Shown here: positions 7,925-17,063 of the stretch, piece by piece
How the letters are laid out: every line of letters begins with the position of its first letter
Numbering within the stretch: position 1 is the first letter of the stretch
DNA from: Lachnospiraceae bacterium MD308
GTDB lineage: Bacteria; Bacillota; Clostridia; Lachnospirales; Lachnospiraceae
NCBI GenBank assembly: GCA_000403475.2
Contig: KE159797.1
Span: 528,015-592,014, forward strand
Direction of reading: 5' to 3'
DNA length: 64,000 nt
The notes under the pieces: generated by a model
Databases searched by the model: none
What the model was told of the DNA's origin: nothing
Seen by the model: the letters and a program-made list of their open reading frames with translations, nothing else
Made by a program: the position numbers and the translations under genes

Positions 7925-8788
7925 CTAATTATCTCTTAACAGCAGTATCTCCTGCGGCGGAAGATAAAGCCAGGGGGGCATCTCTTTCTTCTCCATACTG
8001 CCACTTACCTTTTTTTCTATTTTCCACCATAGATGATTTTTTAAGGTGACATACCACTCAAACGGCATTTCGGAGACTGCGGCGTCACTTACCGGAATCA
8101 GATTTGCCTCCCCTCTTTTCTGCAGCCTTCGTGCATCCTGCGCACTGCACTGCCTGAAACTGTGCGCGCGAACCCCTGCAAATGTTATATTATCCTCAAT
8201 CAGTTCATCCGTATGCAAAATGATTTCATCCCAGTCCAATGCGCAAAATGTATGGGAATTAATTCTTTTGATCCGCGAAATATTTTTACATCCGGTAACC
8301 CGGGCAGACATCTCAGTCTTCGGATGGCAGAATACTTCCTTTGTGTCCCCATAATCTATTACATTTCCCCGGTCAAGAACTAATATCTGGTCACACAGTT
8401 GAAAAGCCTCGTCCCGATCATGGGTAACCAGAATAGAGATGCCGTTAAAATCCTTTAATATTTTCAGCAGCTCCATACGCAGGCCTTCCTTCAAATAACT
8501 GTCGAGTGCGGCAAATGGCTCGTCAAAAAGGAGAATCTCCGGCCTGGAAATAAGCATCCTGGCCAATGCTGCCCGCTGCTGCTGGCCGCCGGAGAGCTGA
8601 AGCGGATAAAGTTTTTCCAAACTCTCCAACTGAAAGAGGCGCAAAAATCTGCGGATTTGTTCTTTCTCTTTATTCTTGTCCGTCCTTTCTCCTGCCAGTC
8701 CTGCAGCCATATTCTGCGCTACAGTCATATTGGGAAACAACGCATAATTCTGAAACAGATACCCTGTTCTCCTTTTTTGCGGCGCCAT
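7925..8788 (-). pseudogene. ModC-like ABC transporter ATPase lacking its Walker A end
   Basis: The frame starts at a Q-loop region (TGYLFQNYALFPNMTV), then has the LSGGQQQR signature, Walker B (ILLFDEPFAALD), the D-loop and the switch His (ILVTHDRDEA). A C-terminal regulatory domain of about 130 residues follows. The first 40 or so residues of any ABC ATPase, including Walker A, are absent, and the ATG at 8788 has no ribosome binding site. The truncation point lies within 60 bases of the neighbouring ocd-like gene. Its downstream neighbour, xdhC-like, supports a molybdate or related anion transporter. As it stands it could not bind ATP normally. Confidence 0.75.
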
Positions 8789-8846
8789 ATTTATGCACTT
8801 ATGTGAATCAAAAAATATTCTTTTTTCGATTTCTCCGCCTCATCCT

Positions 8847-9833
8847 CTACTCCCATCTATAGCCGGCTCCGGCAACCACAGCTTTTTCGTAGATTGCCTT
8901 CGCAGTCACTAAATCCTGTGTCGCAACTCCTACTGTCTCGAAAACAATGATTTCATCATCATTCTCACGACCTGTAGTTTTGCCAAGAAGCACATCGCCC
9001 AAATCGCCTGTGAAGTCGTCCTTTGTGATCACACCTTTCTCCAATGGAATCAATATATCTCCCGATTCGGCCAAAACTGCCTCCTTAGAATCAAAATAAA
9101 TCTTGGATGCTCTCGGCAGCACAGCAGGGTCCATCTCCTGCATATGCGGCTGATAAGAACCGACACAACTGATCGTTGCACCGCTTTTAATCTTTGTGCC
9201 GTCAAACACAGGCTTTGTAGCAGGTGTGACTGTAACCACCAAATCTGCATCCTCAATCGCCGCATCCGACGATTGCACAGCAACTATCCTTGCGCCATAG
9301 CCGCCAAGCTCATTTCTCATCTTGTCTGCAAATGCCTCCGTCCGCTCACCGTTCAAATCATAGACCCGCACTTCCTCTAACTTCCTTACTGCCAGCATGG
9401 CTTCTAACTGCGTAGCCGCCTGCCCGCCGGTTCCAATCAGCGCTCCGATTCTGCAGTCCTTCTTCGCAAGTACTTCGAACGCCGCGCCTGTGGCAGCTCC
9501 GGTGCGAAGCTGCGTTACATATGTTCCGTCCAGAACAGCAGACATTATCCCCGTCTTCCCATCAATCAGAAATACCTGTGCCGGCGACGACGGCAGGCCA
9601 TGGTCGATATTATGCGGAAAAATATTAATCACCTTCAAGGTAGCCGCATCAAGCTCCTGCGCATATGCCGGCATAAACAAAAAGCAGCCGTCATGCTTTT
9701 TTGCTCGAATATTCGTCCTGATTGGCGCGTCACACTCACCTTCCACAACAAGACAAAAAGCCTTTTTCACAACTTCGATCGCATCTTGCATGGTAAATAC
9801 TTTTTTAATATCTTCTCTAGATAATAACAGCAT
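8847..9833 (-). CDS. Ornithine cyclodeaminase / mu-crystallin family enzyme
   Basis: 328 residues, full family length. N-terminal substrate domain (LSREDIKKVFTMQDAI, then RTNI and a conserved K at KVINIFP). NAD-binding Rossmann domain from about residue 127 (ALIGTGGQAATQLEAM, VYDLNGERTEAF) with ADLVVTVTPAT and VGSYQPHMQEMD. Family members reduce cyclic imines such as pyrroline-2-carboxylate, deaminate ornithine or act as alanine dehydrogenases. Adjacent aldehyde dehydrogenase and DHDPS-family lyase genes suggest a role in degrading an amino or imino acid. It is intact. Confidence 0.88.
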   Translation of the reverse strand: MLLLSREDIKKVFTMQDAIEVVKKAFCLVVEGECDAPIRTNIRAKKHDGCFLFMPAYAQELDAATLKVINIFPHNIDHGLPSSPAQVFLIDGKTGIMSAVLDGTYVTQLRTGAATGAAFEVLAKKDCRIGALIGTGGQAATQLEAMLAVRKLEEVRVYDLNGERTEAFADKMRNELGGYGARIVAVQSSDAAIEDADLVVTVTPATKPVFDGTKIKSGATISCVGSYQPHMQEMDPAVLPRASKIYFDSKEAVLAESGDILIPLEKGVITKDDFTGDLGDVLLGKTTGRENDDEIIVFETVGVATQDLVTAKAIYEKAVVAGAGYRWE

Positions 9834-9863
9834 AAGTCCAACTCCTTTTTAACCCATCAATCA

Positions 9864-11348
9864 TTAAAGCTGAATCCAAATGGTCTTTAATTCCGTATAT
9901 TGTTTATTAGCCTGCAGAGATTTGTCGCGGCTGAAAAAGCCGGACTGCCTGAAACCGCCGAAAGGAGTTCCAATATCTCCTTCTGAATAACAATTTACGG
10001 AAACCGTCCCTGCGCGCAGTGCCCTGGACATCCGATGAGCGGTAGAAAGGTCATCTGTAAACAGCGACGCCTGCAAGCCATATTCTGTGTCGTTGGCAAT
10101 GCGGAGAGCCTCCTCCTCCGTCTGAAATTCGATGATTGCCAGAACAGGCCCAAAGATTTCTTCCTTTGCGATGGTCATTTCTGGAGTCACGCCATCGAAT
10201 ACGGTAGGGGCAATAAAGTTTCCTCCTGTCTCCTCCAAAATCGGACCGCCTCCGCAGAGAAGCTTTCCCCCTTCCTCTTTTCCTTTCTGTATATAATTAA
10301 GTATCGTATTCATATGTTTCTTTTCTACTATCGCACCTAGATGATTGTCAGGGTCCAGAGGATTTCCCGTTCGGAGCGCTTTGGTCTTTTCGACTACCTT
10401 TTCCTTTATATCCTTATGCACCAGCAGGCGTGAATTTGACGTACAGTTTTCTCCCATATTCCAGAAAACAGCATTGACTGCTTCTTCGGCAGCGTGGTCA
10501 AGGTCTTTTACATCCGGCATGATGATGCAGGGATTCTTGCCTCCCATTTCCAAAAGTATCCTTTTAGCGTTGGTTTTTCCGGACATCGCCAAAAGCTTTT
10601 TCCCCACTTCTGTTGAACCCGTAAACGTAAGAGCCTCCAATTCAGGATGCATTCCCAGCGCTTCACCGATCACACTTCCGTCGCCCGGTACTACGTTCAA
10701 TACGCCATCCGGGAGGCCCGCCTCTTTAGCAAGCTCCGCTAACTTAAGCAGTGTAAGCGATGTCAGTTTTGCCGGCTTCACAACACATGAGTTACCCGAT
10801 GCAAGAATCGGCGCCAGCTTCCACGCCGCCATCTGCAGTGGGAAATTCCACGGCAGGACAGCGCCTACTACGCCAAGCGGCTCTCTTACTACAAGGCTCA
10901 AATGTTCTCCGTCCCCTGCTGTAATTGCATCCTCCAGCTTATCTATCGCTTCGGCATGCCAGCGGAAGGTCAGCGCCGTATCCGGGATATCTCCGGTAAG
11001 GGTATCTCGGATAGGTTTACCACTATCCACACTCTCCATCACTGCCAGCTCTTCCTGATGCTCCATAATCAGTTCGGAAAGACGGAACAGAATCTCCTTT
11101 TTTTCCGCCGGGCTTTTCTTCACCCAGCAGCCATCCTCAAATGCCTTTCTTGCTTCTTTTTCTGCATTGAGTACATCTTCTTTCCCACAGCCCGAGACAT
11201 TAGTAATCTTCTCCCCGGTTGCCGGATTAATGGTATCAAATGTCTTTCCCTGGGACGCTTCCACGAACATTCCGCCAATAAACGCTCTCGTCTGAAAACA
11301 AAGTTCCTTTGCTATCTGCTCATAATATTCTTTTGACTTAAATTCCAT
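9864..11348 (-). CDS. NAD(P)-dependent aldehyde dehydrogenase (PuuC-like)
   Basis: 494 residues, the normal ALDH length. Visible motifs: PWNFPLQMAAWKLAPILASGNSCVVKPA (cofactor fold), FTGSTEVGKK, LEMGGKNP with the general base Glu, MGENCTSNSR with the catalytic Cys, and EEIFGPV near the C terminus. It oxidises an aldehyde to the acid; closest in look to gamma-glutamyl-aminobutyraldehyde and semialdehyde dehydrogenases. It lies between the ornithine-cyclodeaminase-family gene (30 bases) and the DHDPS-family gene (16 bases) on the same strand, so probably one operon. Confidence 0.92.
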   Translation of the reverse strand: MEFKSKEYYEQIAKELCFQTRAFIGGMFVEASQGKTFDTINPATGEKITNVSGCGKEDVLNAEKEARKAFEDGCWVKKSPAEKKEILFRLSELIMEHQEELAVMESVDSGKPIRDTLTGDIPDTALTFRWHAEAIDKLEDAITAGDGEHLSLVVREPLGVVGAVLPWNFPLQMAAWKLAPILASGNSCVVKPAKLTSLTLLKLAELAKEAGLPDGVLNVVPGDGSVIGEALGMHPELEALTFTGSTEVGKKLLAMSGKTNAKRILLEMGGKNPCIIMPDVKDLDHAAEEAVNAVFWNMGENCTSNSRLLVHKDIKEKVVEKTKALRTGNPLDPDNHLGAIVEKKHMNTILNYIQKGKEEGGKLLCGGGPILEETGGNFIAPTVFDGVTPEMTIAKEEIFGPVLAIIEFQTEEEALRIANDTEYGLQASLFTDDLSTAHRMSRALRAGTVSVNCYSEGDIGTPFGGFRQSGFFSRDKSLQANKQYTELKTIWIQL

Positions 11349-11364
11349 ATAGTTCCCCTCCCAT

Positions 11365-12219
11365 TTAATACAGTTTATCTGCGCACATTGCCTGTTCTAC
11401 ATATTCCTTTTCCTTGTCGGTCAACTCCATACGGGGCCGTCTCGAATATCCGCCATTTCCGGTTTTAATATTAAGCAGATGCTTTAATGCCTGAACCGGC
11501 TTAGGGAATGACTCTAACACATCCAATGCGGGAGTAAGGTTTCGGTAAATCTCCCTGCCTTTCGCCATATCCTGTTCCTCAGATACAGACGCAAAAAGCT
11601 CTGCACAAGATTTCGGAGCCACATTCGCCAGCATACAGATCATTCCGTGGGCTCCATCTGTAAAACTCTCGAATGCAAGATTATCACATCCGCAAAATAC
11701 ACTGACATCTTCCGGAGCATCTGTAAGAACATCTCTTAATATCTGCAATGAACCGCTGGACTCCTTAATCGCCGCTGTAAAAGGAAGTCCCATCAATTCC
11801 TGATATGTATTGCGCTCTATATTCACACCACAGCTCCCCGGATTGTTATAGATCATAATCGGAAATTCTGTTTTTTCCATAATGTAACGGTAATTTTCAA
11901 CAATCTCATCCTGGGATGGATGACAATACGGAGGTGTGAGAACCATAGCTGCATCTGCATCGCAGTCCTTCATATTACCGATCAGCTCAACAACCTCATC
12001 CGCCCGCTCTCTTGTTGCGCCTACAATAACGGAAACCCTGTCTTTGATATACGGCACTATTTCCCGCACAAACAATTTATGCTCTTCAACAGTTATGCTC
12101 TGATACTCCCCGGTCGCTCCAAGAATACATATTCCTTTAATCCCGTTTTGTATCAACCAGTCAAGGTGGCTCTTTGCTTTTGGAATATCAAACGAACCGT
12201 CCTCCTTTATTACAAACAA
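11365..12219 (-). CDS. DHDPS / N-acetylneuraminate lyase family aldolase, 5' end lost
   Basis: 284 residues of a TIM-barrel class I aldolase. The LGATGEYQSIT substrate loop, the Tyr in MIYNNPGSCGV and the Schiff-base Lys in AAIKESSGS are present. The usual first dozen residues (first beta strand, VTPF-type) are missing: the frame opens with TTG immediately after an in-frame TAA. Its 5' end overlaps the GntR-type regulator by 46 bases head to head. With the aldehyde dehydrogenase and cyclodeaminase-family genes it resembles hydroxyproline- or sugar-acid-type degradation sets, in which DHDPS-family enzymes act before a semialdehyde dehydrogenase; the substrate is inference. Probably not expressed in its normal form. 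Confidence 0.8.
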   Translation of the reverse strand: MFVIKEDGSFDIPKAKSHLDWLIQNGIKGICILGATGEYQSITVEEHKLFVREIVPYIKDRVSVIVGATRERADEVVELIGNMKDCDADAAMVLTPPYCHPSQDEIVENYRYIMEKTEFPIMIYNNPGSCGVNIERNTYQELMGLPFTAAIKESSGSLQILRDVLTDAPEDVSVFCGCDNLAFESFTDGAHGMICMLANVAPKSCAELFASVSEEQDMAKGREIYRNLTPALDVLESFPKPVQALKHLLNIKTGNGGYSRRPRMELTDKEKEYVEQAMCADKLY

Positions 12220-12893
12220 TTAATGAGTTCAACTCGCCGGTCGGAGCGAATTATCTGAGTTCCAAGCTGGATATCTCTCCGGCAACTATTGGCAGGCAAT
12301 TAAAAAAGCTTGAGGATAACGGCTATCTGACCTGTATCGGCAACAAGGGCCGCGTCCTGACAGATAAGGGGAAAAGTTTTCTTACAAACTTAAACTCTCT
12401 GGAAGTTCAAAAAAGCGCTGCCCGCAGCCTGATTGATTACTCCTCAGAAGCATCTTTTAAACGAATCCATGAGATTCTTCAAATCCGGCATCTCATCGAG
12501 TCTTACACTGTCACAAGCGCGTGCGAGAATGCTACAGATGAACAGCTTGAATTTCTTGAATTACTTTCCATGGAACATTTATTAGAATTAAAAAAAGGAA
12601 ACAATGGGGCTGAACAAGATCTGAAAATACACCTGGCTATCGCGGAATTTTCAAAAAATGAGATAGCACAGCAGATTTTAAAGATCTTACTCGCCGACAA
12701 CAATGTGTACAATGTATTTAACCATATTTCCTCTTCCTTGAAGCGCAGCGAGATCACGCGGCATGACAAAATCGTGGAAGCATTGCAGAACCGTGACCCA
12801 ATCGCTGCAAAAGAGGAGATGAAAGAGCATTTAGACCGCATTTTAGAAAATGTGAACGATTATATAGACAGCCATTCCAATGTCTCCGATTAA
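12174..12893 (+). CDS. GntR-type (FCD domain) regulator, N terminus altered
   Basis: A winged helix-turn-helix (SPVGANYLSSKLDISPATIGRQLKKLEDNGYL, about residues 20-55) is followed by an all-helical FCD ligand-binding domain (RIHEILQIRHLIESYTV... HLAIAEFSKN). The first 12 or so residues (MLLEYQTNRPPL) are antisense to the lyase gene and do not look native. No ribosome binding site precedes the ATG at 12174. Such regulators usually sit divergently from the catabolic operon they control, but here the shared promoter region is gone. Confidence 0.75.
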   Translation: MLLEYQTNRPPLLQTINEFNSPVGANYLSSKLDISPATIGRQLKKLEDNGYLTCIGNKGRVLTDKGKSFLTNLNSLEVQKSAARSLIDYSSEASFKRIHEILQIRHLIESYTVTSACENATDEQLEFLELLSMEHLLELKKGNNGAEQDLKIHLAIAEFSKNEIAQQILKILLADNNVYNVFNHISSSLKRSEITRHDKIVEALQNRDPIAAKEEMKEHLDRILENVNDYIDSHSNVSD

Positions 12894-12895
12894 GA

Positions 12896-12938
12896 AAAAG
12901 CCCCCCTGTTTTCAATATCACAAAACAGCAGGGCTTTT
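12896..12938. terminator. Bidirectional terminator
   Basis: AAAAGCCC...TGTTTT pairs with AAAACAGCAGGGCTTTT around a 9-base loop between two convergent genes (regulator stop 12893, aminopeptidase stop 12943). Confidence 0.8.
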
Positions 12939-12942
12939 ATTA

Positions 12943-13968
12943 TTACACGAGTCCTTCCGCCAGCTTCGCCAATTCTTCTTGAACAATCCTGCCGTCACGT
13001 ATGAGCTCTTCCCCATCCATCCACAGACTGATATTCAATGCAACACAATCCGAATGAGAGGCCCCCGAAACTCCTGCGGGCGGAATGAGATTTGCCCCGA
13101 TGCTCCCAAATGCCCATGTTGCCGAGCCCCATACTCTTTGATCCTGCAGGATATCACCGGAAAGCTCCGCTCCCGGATTCAGTCCAAGACCTGTATGGGA
13201 GATGCGAAGCATCTGCGGATCATTAAAGCTTTTCAGCCAGTCAAAATACTGTCCGGCCTCCAATCCTCCGTGAAAATCTACAACCTTCCCGTTTTCTATA
13301 ACTGCTTTGACCGGCACAGACGGTATCCCGCACACAGGAGCCAGCGCCCCGTCAAAAACAATCGTTCCATTGACTGTCTCTACGTCCGGCGTCCATGCAA
13401 TCTGTCCCGGGAGCATATGTGACCCCGCGACATTAGCTTCTCCCAGTTCACATGTGATGGGATGCTCCGGTGTATTGTTAAAACAAAGCTCCATCCCCGT
13501 AGGAGAGGTCATATGAAATTCTTTTCCCTTAAGCAGCATCTCGACAAAACGCAGCCCCAGCTTTCGAAATTGTTCGTAATCAATCTTACCGATACAGTTA
13601 TTGAGCAATTCTTTTGTTGCCCCTGTAAGATTCATATGGCGCAGCTTTTTATTTTCCTGCATGACGCGGATGTAAGTCTGCCCGCCGAATATCCATTTCG
13701 TGTTTAACTCCGCCCATGCATCCGCCTGAGCCAAAGCACCCGCCAATGCTTTTGACGCTATGCCTGCATCCGCCGCCATCCCGACACCATCAGGTACAGG
13801 CATATAGATTGTGAGTACCTTAGCTCCTACATTTTTCGCTGCTTCTGATACCGCTTCAACTACTTCTTTAATATTGTCTTCATCCGCCGTTACTACAAAA
13901 GTTTCGTCCTTCTTAAGTTCAAATAAATTTTTTACCAGGCTTTCCGATGTCTTCTGAAGACTATCCAT
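12943..13968 (-). CDS. M29-like (thermophilic) aminopeptidase family protein
   Basis: 341 residues with the two-domain pattern of the leucyl aminopeptidase / NicX-like group. The C-terminal metal-site motifs are RISHTGLGLNPGA and the SHSDCVALNISLWMDGEEL end, with an FGSIG segment between them. GGGGATT precedes the ATG. Family members are metallo-aminopeptidases or ring-opening dioxygenases (2,5-dihydroxypyridine), so the substrate cannot be fixed from sequence. A broken paralogue lies immediately upstream. Confidence 0.75.
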   Translation of the reverse strand: MDSLQKTSESLVKNLFELKKDETFVVTADEDNIKEVVEAVSEAAKNVGAKVLTIYMPVPDGVGMAADAGIASKALAGALAQADAWAELNTKWIFGGQTYIRVMQENKKLRHMNLTGATKELLNNCIGKIDYEQFRKLGLRFVEMLLKGKEFHMTSPTGMELCFNNTPEHPITCELGEANVAGSHMLPGQIAWTPDVETVNGTIVFDGALAPVCGIPSVPVKAVIENGKVVDFHGGLEAGQYFDWLKSFNDPQMLRISHTGLGLNPGAELSGDILQDQRVWGSATWAFGSIGANLIPPAGVSGASHSDCVALNISLWMDGEELIRDGRIVQEELAKLAEGLV

Positions 13969-14015
13969 ATATTAATCCCCTTCTTTCTAAAAACGGCATA
14001 TTATGCACAAATCTA

Positions 14016-14672
14016 TTATTTCCCCAATTTCGCTGCAAGCTTTGCCAATTCAGGCTCTATTACCTTGCCATTATCCGTGATCTGCACGCCGATCTGCGGC
14101 ACAAGAGACCCGTCAAACACAAGTGTCCCATTAATACTGTCTAAAACCGGCGTCCATGCAATCTGTCCATTCAACATAGCTGTTCCCGGTTTGTCCCAAT
14201 AACCAGTTTCCGCACGAATCGGATTATCCGGATCATTATCAAACTCTATATCCTGACCCAGTGCCGTAGTCATACGCACATGCTTCGCTCTACGTGTTCT
14301 CTCAGCAATTGCCTCTACGAAATCCCCCATACTCTCTGATCCACACGGGCATACAGTCTTACAAACACATCTGAAGTCGTGCCCGGGAGTCCGAGAAAGC
14401 GCAGTTTCGGATTTCCTTCCACCGCCTTTTGATATGTATCGGAATACAGAAAATACTGACGGTTAAATTCCACCCATGCATCTGCCTTTAAAGCTGCCGC
14501 TAAGATTGATTCGGACGGCAGCCAGTCATCGACCATCTTTCCCGGTCCAAGCGGCGAGCTTGTCCACATAACAAGCGGCTTTCCACCAGCGGCAAATACC
14601 GCCCTTGCTGTCGCGATTACCAGACGCATATCCGATTCCGTATCCGCCGTAATCATTATGGGTTCTCCTTTC
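14016..14672 (-). pseudogene. Broken paralogue of the M29-like aminopeptidase
   Basis: Two overlapping frames, 14656-14315 and 14330-14016, together match the intact neighbour's residues from about 20 to 230 and its last 14 residues. Three lesions are visible. The 5' end is lost: in-frame codons for KGEPI precede the first ATG and align with the neighbour, after a TAG. There is a one-base deletion near 14320-14330. An internal deletion joins TDNGKVI directly to the EPELAKLAAKLGK tail. The apparent ribosome binding site AAAGGAG at the first ATG is simply the old codons. Confidence 0.8.
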
Positions 14673-15215
14673 TAAACACTCTCTCACCAAAAAACCCTCT
14701 AAACCTTATTTCCACCGGTTCAGAGGGTTTAAAGATTGACACTGCAAAGCACCCTTATCTGATTTTCCTTCGTGCCATATATCTTTTATAAAAACAAGGC
14801 ATATCAGATAGTCAAATCCGATATGCCTCTATGCCCCAATAATATCATCAACACATTTATACAATTTATAACATTCCTTATCGCTTTCTTGGACAAATGT
14901 ACTCATATCATCTTCAAAATTTTCGTAGCTGTTATTTTTGTTCCCTGATTTTTCAGAAAATTATCAATAACAATATTGCCACATGTAAAATTATTCCTTA
15001 ACTCCTCATATTCTGAAGTATATTTTATAATGTCCATTCTACTTTTCCGTCACCCGACACTTCAATGTTTTTGTGTCCTCACTGATATCAAAGGAAAAAT
15101 TATGTGCATCCATAAACTCAACCATTTTCCTGTTATCATCTGTCGCAGGTTGACCATTTTTTATCACCTCAATCACTCAAATACAATAACTGAGTATATG
15201 ATACCTTTCACTTTT
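14657..15215. other. Remnant-bearing intergenic region with two hairpins
   Basis: No intact gene. A hairpin at 14692-14730 (AAACCCTCT / AGAGGGTTT, with an inner AACC/GGTT) and one at 14797-14828 (AGGCATATC / GATATGCCT) look like terminators. Minus-strand fragments of two short coding sequences (about 15040-15150 and 14903-15037) remain between them and the methyltransferase gene. Confidence 0.6.
14903..15037 (-). pseudogene. N-terminal fragment of a GNAT acetyltransferase
   Basis: 44 codons, MDIIKYTSEYEELRNNFTCG then NIVIDNFLKN, matching the start of toxin-type or general GNAT proteins (the CG-x-IDNFLK motif). The acetyl-CoA-binding part is absent and the frame then breaks. A short upstream frame ending DTKTLKCRVTEK just before it could be the tail of a partner antitoxin. 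Identification rests on one short motif. Confidence 0.45.
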
Positions 15216-15848
15216 TCATACACAAATTTTCCTCACAATGATATTCACCCACGGTTTTTCCTTATAATCCGGCCGCGCGTCCTCCGTCTCAAAGCTCTCC
15301 ACAAGCGCAAACAGCCCATCCCGCAGAAATACATCCTCAAGCTCCCCAAGCCGGTAATCATTAAAGAACCGCCCGAGCCTCTCTTCCTCCCCGCCGCCGT
15401 ACTTAAAAGACGCGTACATCACCCCGCCGATCTTTAAGGCTCTGTGAAAGTTCCTAAGCACCAACGGAAGTTCGCTCCTCGACACATGGAGCAGAGACGC
15501 GCAGGCCCATATGCCGTCAAAGCGCTCCCGCCACGTCATCTCCTCAAACCGCATGCACTCTGCCGGCCGGCCAATCTGCTTTGCCGCCACCCGGCACATC
15601 TCTTCTGACGCATCTACCGCGCATACCTGATAACCCTTCTCCATAAAAATTCTACTGTCGCGCCCGCTGCCGCATCCCGCATCCAAAATCAGGGAATGAG
15701 CCGGCAAGTGTTTCAGGAAAGCGTTCTGGCAGAAACTCATATCCGCACCCACCGTTCTCTCGGCAAACTGCTCTGCATACTGATTATAATACCCTATTGT
15801 TTGCTCCTTTAATCCAGGCTCTTTCTTCTGTCGTGACATCTTATCCAT
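15216..15848 (-). CDS. Class I SAM-dependent methyltransferase
   Basis: 210 residues. Motif I is LILDAGCGSGRDSRIF; VCAVDASEEM is the acidic motif II; FDGIWACASLLHV and LKIGGVMYASFKYG are the later strands. The start at 15848 (MDKMSRQK) lies inside the stop of the upstream HNH gene (ATGGATAA overlap), so translation is probably coupled. GGGGGA lies 10 bases before it. A longer frame reaches 16007 but overlaps the HNH gene. It lacks a DNA-methylase catalytic motif, so it is probably a small-molecule methyltransferase. Confidence 0.85.
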   Translation of the reverse strand: MDKMSRQKKEPGLKEQTIGYYNQYAEQFAERTVGADMSFCQNAFLKHLPAHSLILDAGCGSGRDSRIFMEKGYQVCAVDASEEMCRVAAKQIGRPAECMRFEEMTWRERFDGIWACASLLHVSRSELPLVLRNFHRALKIGGVMYASFKYGGGEEERLGRFFNDYRLGELEDVFLRDGLFALVESFETEDARPDYKEKPWVNIIVRKICV

Positions 15849-16977
15849 TCGTAACCATTCCCCCGTCCTTATCTTCTGCCGCATACACCCAGCTCCGGAA
15901 TCCACAGGTTTTCGCCGACTGGTACACCGGCTGTACAACCTCCTCAAGCACCCCGGAAAATTCCGGCATTGACAATCCACTTTTATACATTCTCCCCCTG
16001 ATTTCACTGCTGTTTAAATGTTCCTTCGCACATTTTTCAAACGCATCCTTCACCCCATCATATCTGTTCATCATCACATATGAAAAATACTCCAGACGAC
16101 ACAGTTTCGGGAAATAGAGATTCCAATTCGGGAGATAATTGCTCTTACTGCTGTTAATACTCTTCGTCGTCGGGTGAAGGTTCCAGAACTCATCATGCGC
16201 CACATATGACCACGGTACAAAATGGTCGATAGAAATATCCCTTTCTGTCACAATTTCATCCCCGTATATTTCATGCACCGGCTCCAACGTCAGCAAAAGC
16301 TTCCAATATTTTTGAACCTTATCCAGTTTTCTCTCCAATGGCGGCTGCAATTTGTCCGCAATTCCCGGCACACTCGGATTACGCCTCTGCAAGTATACAA
16401 TCATATTATATTTAAGCCATCCTTTCAGTACATCCTGATTTTTAAATATGTACTCTGTCCATTCCGGCTGCATCTGTATCTCTGTCTGCATTCCCTTCAA
16501 CGCGGTAAAATAATACATCAGCCGCTTTTCCCGGTTGATCGCAGATATCAGGCTGCTCTCCGATACATTCCACGCCTTCCCCTTGATATTTTCCATAAAC
16601 GGAGCCTGAAGGCGGTACGGCACATTATAAGTAAGTGTCCGTTTTTTCTGCATAACTCCTTTATCGGTACAATGTCTCACAAAATCAAGAATCGCGCCCT
16701 TTTTCTCGCATGGTTTCATGCCGCTGATCTCGCTGATATCATTCACCAGACGCTCCAGCGTATCCTTCGGTCCCAAGTTCAGATGATATTCCGTCACCAT
16801 ATACCACGCATCCGCAATCATTTCATTGATAAGCTCTTCATATGTAATTGTCTCTTTTCCCTCCAGCACTTTCGTGACCAACGCCTGAAACCAGAAAAAC
16901 TTATAGCACTCACTGGTATTATCAAATAACCTGCCAAGGCTTTGAATTTCTATTTCATCCGAATATGGCAATTGCAT
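15841..16977 (-). CDS. HNH endonuclease domain protein
   Basis: 378 residues. The nuclease core is near residue 260-300: ISIDHFVPWSYVAHDEFWNLHPTT then KSNYLPNWN, which gives the DH-x-P, N-x-x-P and N/K residues of HNH enzymes in HNH_4-like families. The N-terminal 240 residues are helical and unrecognised. The last codons overlap the methyltransferase start. Such proteins may be nucleases of defence or recombination islands; no target can be inferred. Confidence 0.75.
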   Translation of the reverse strand: MQLPYSDEIEIQSLGRLFDNTSECYKFFWFQALVTKVLEGKETITYEELINEMIADAWYMVTEYHLNLGPKDTLERLVNDISEISGMKPCEKKGAILDFVRHCTDKGVMQKKRTLTYNVPYRLQAPFMENIKGKAWNVSESSLISAINREKRLMYYFTALKGMQTEIQMQPEWTEYIFKNQDVLKGWLKYNMIVYLQRRNPSVPGIADKLQPPLERKLDKVQKYWKLLLTLEPVHEIYGDEIVTERDISIDHFVPWSYVAHDEFWNLHPTTKSINSSKSNYLPNWNLYFPKLCRLEYFSYVMMNRYDGVKDAFEKCAKEHLNSSEIRGRMYKSGLSMPEFSGVLEEVVQPVYQSAKTCGFRSWVYAAEDKDGGMVTNG

Positions 16978-17063
16978 GAAAAAGCACCTCCCTCTTCACC
17001 CCGAATCAGATTCGACAGATGCGGAAAGACGCAGGAGCCTTCCACGCCTCCTGCATCTTTCCA

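Noticed and set aside
14690-14830. Riboswitch or T-box leader
   Set aside because: Two simple hairpins without the conserved T-box or known riboswitch cores; better explained as terminators among gene remnants.
15216-16977. Type II restriction-modification pair
   Set aside because: The methyltransferase lacks NPPY or PC catalytic motifs of DNA methylases and the HNH protein has no specificity domain that I recognise.
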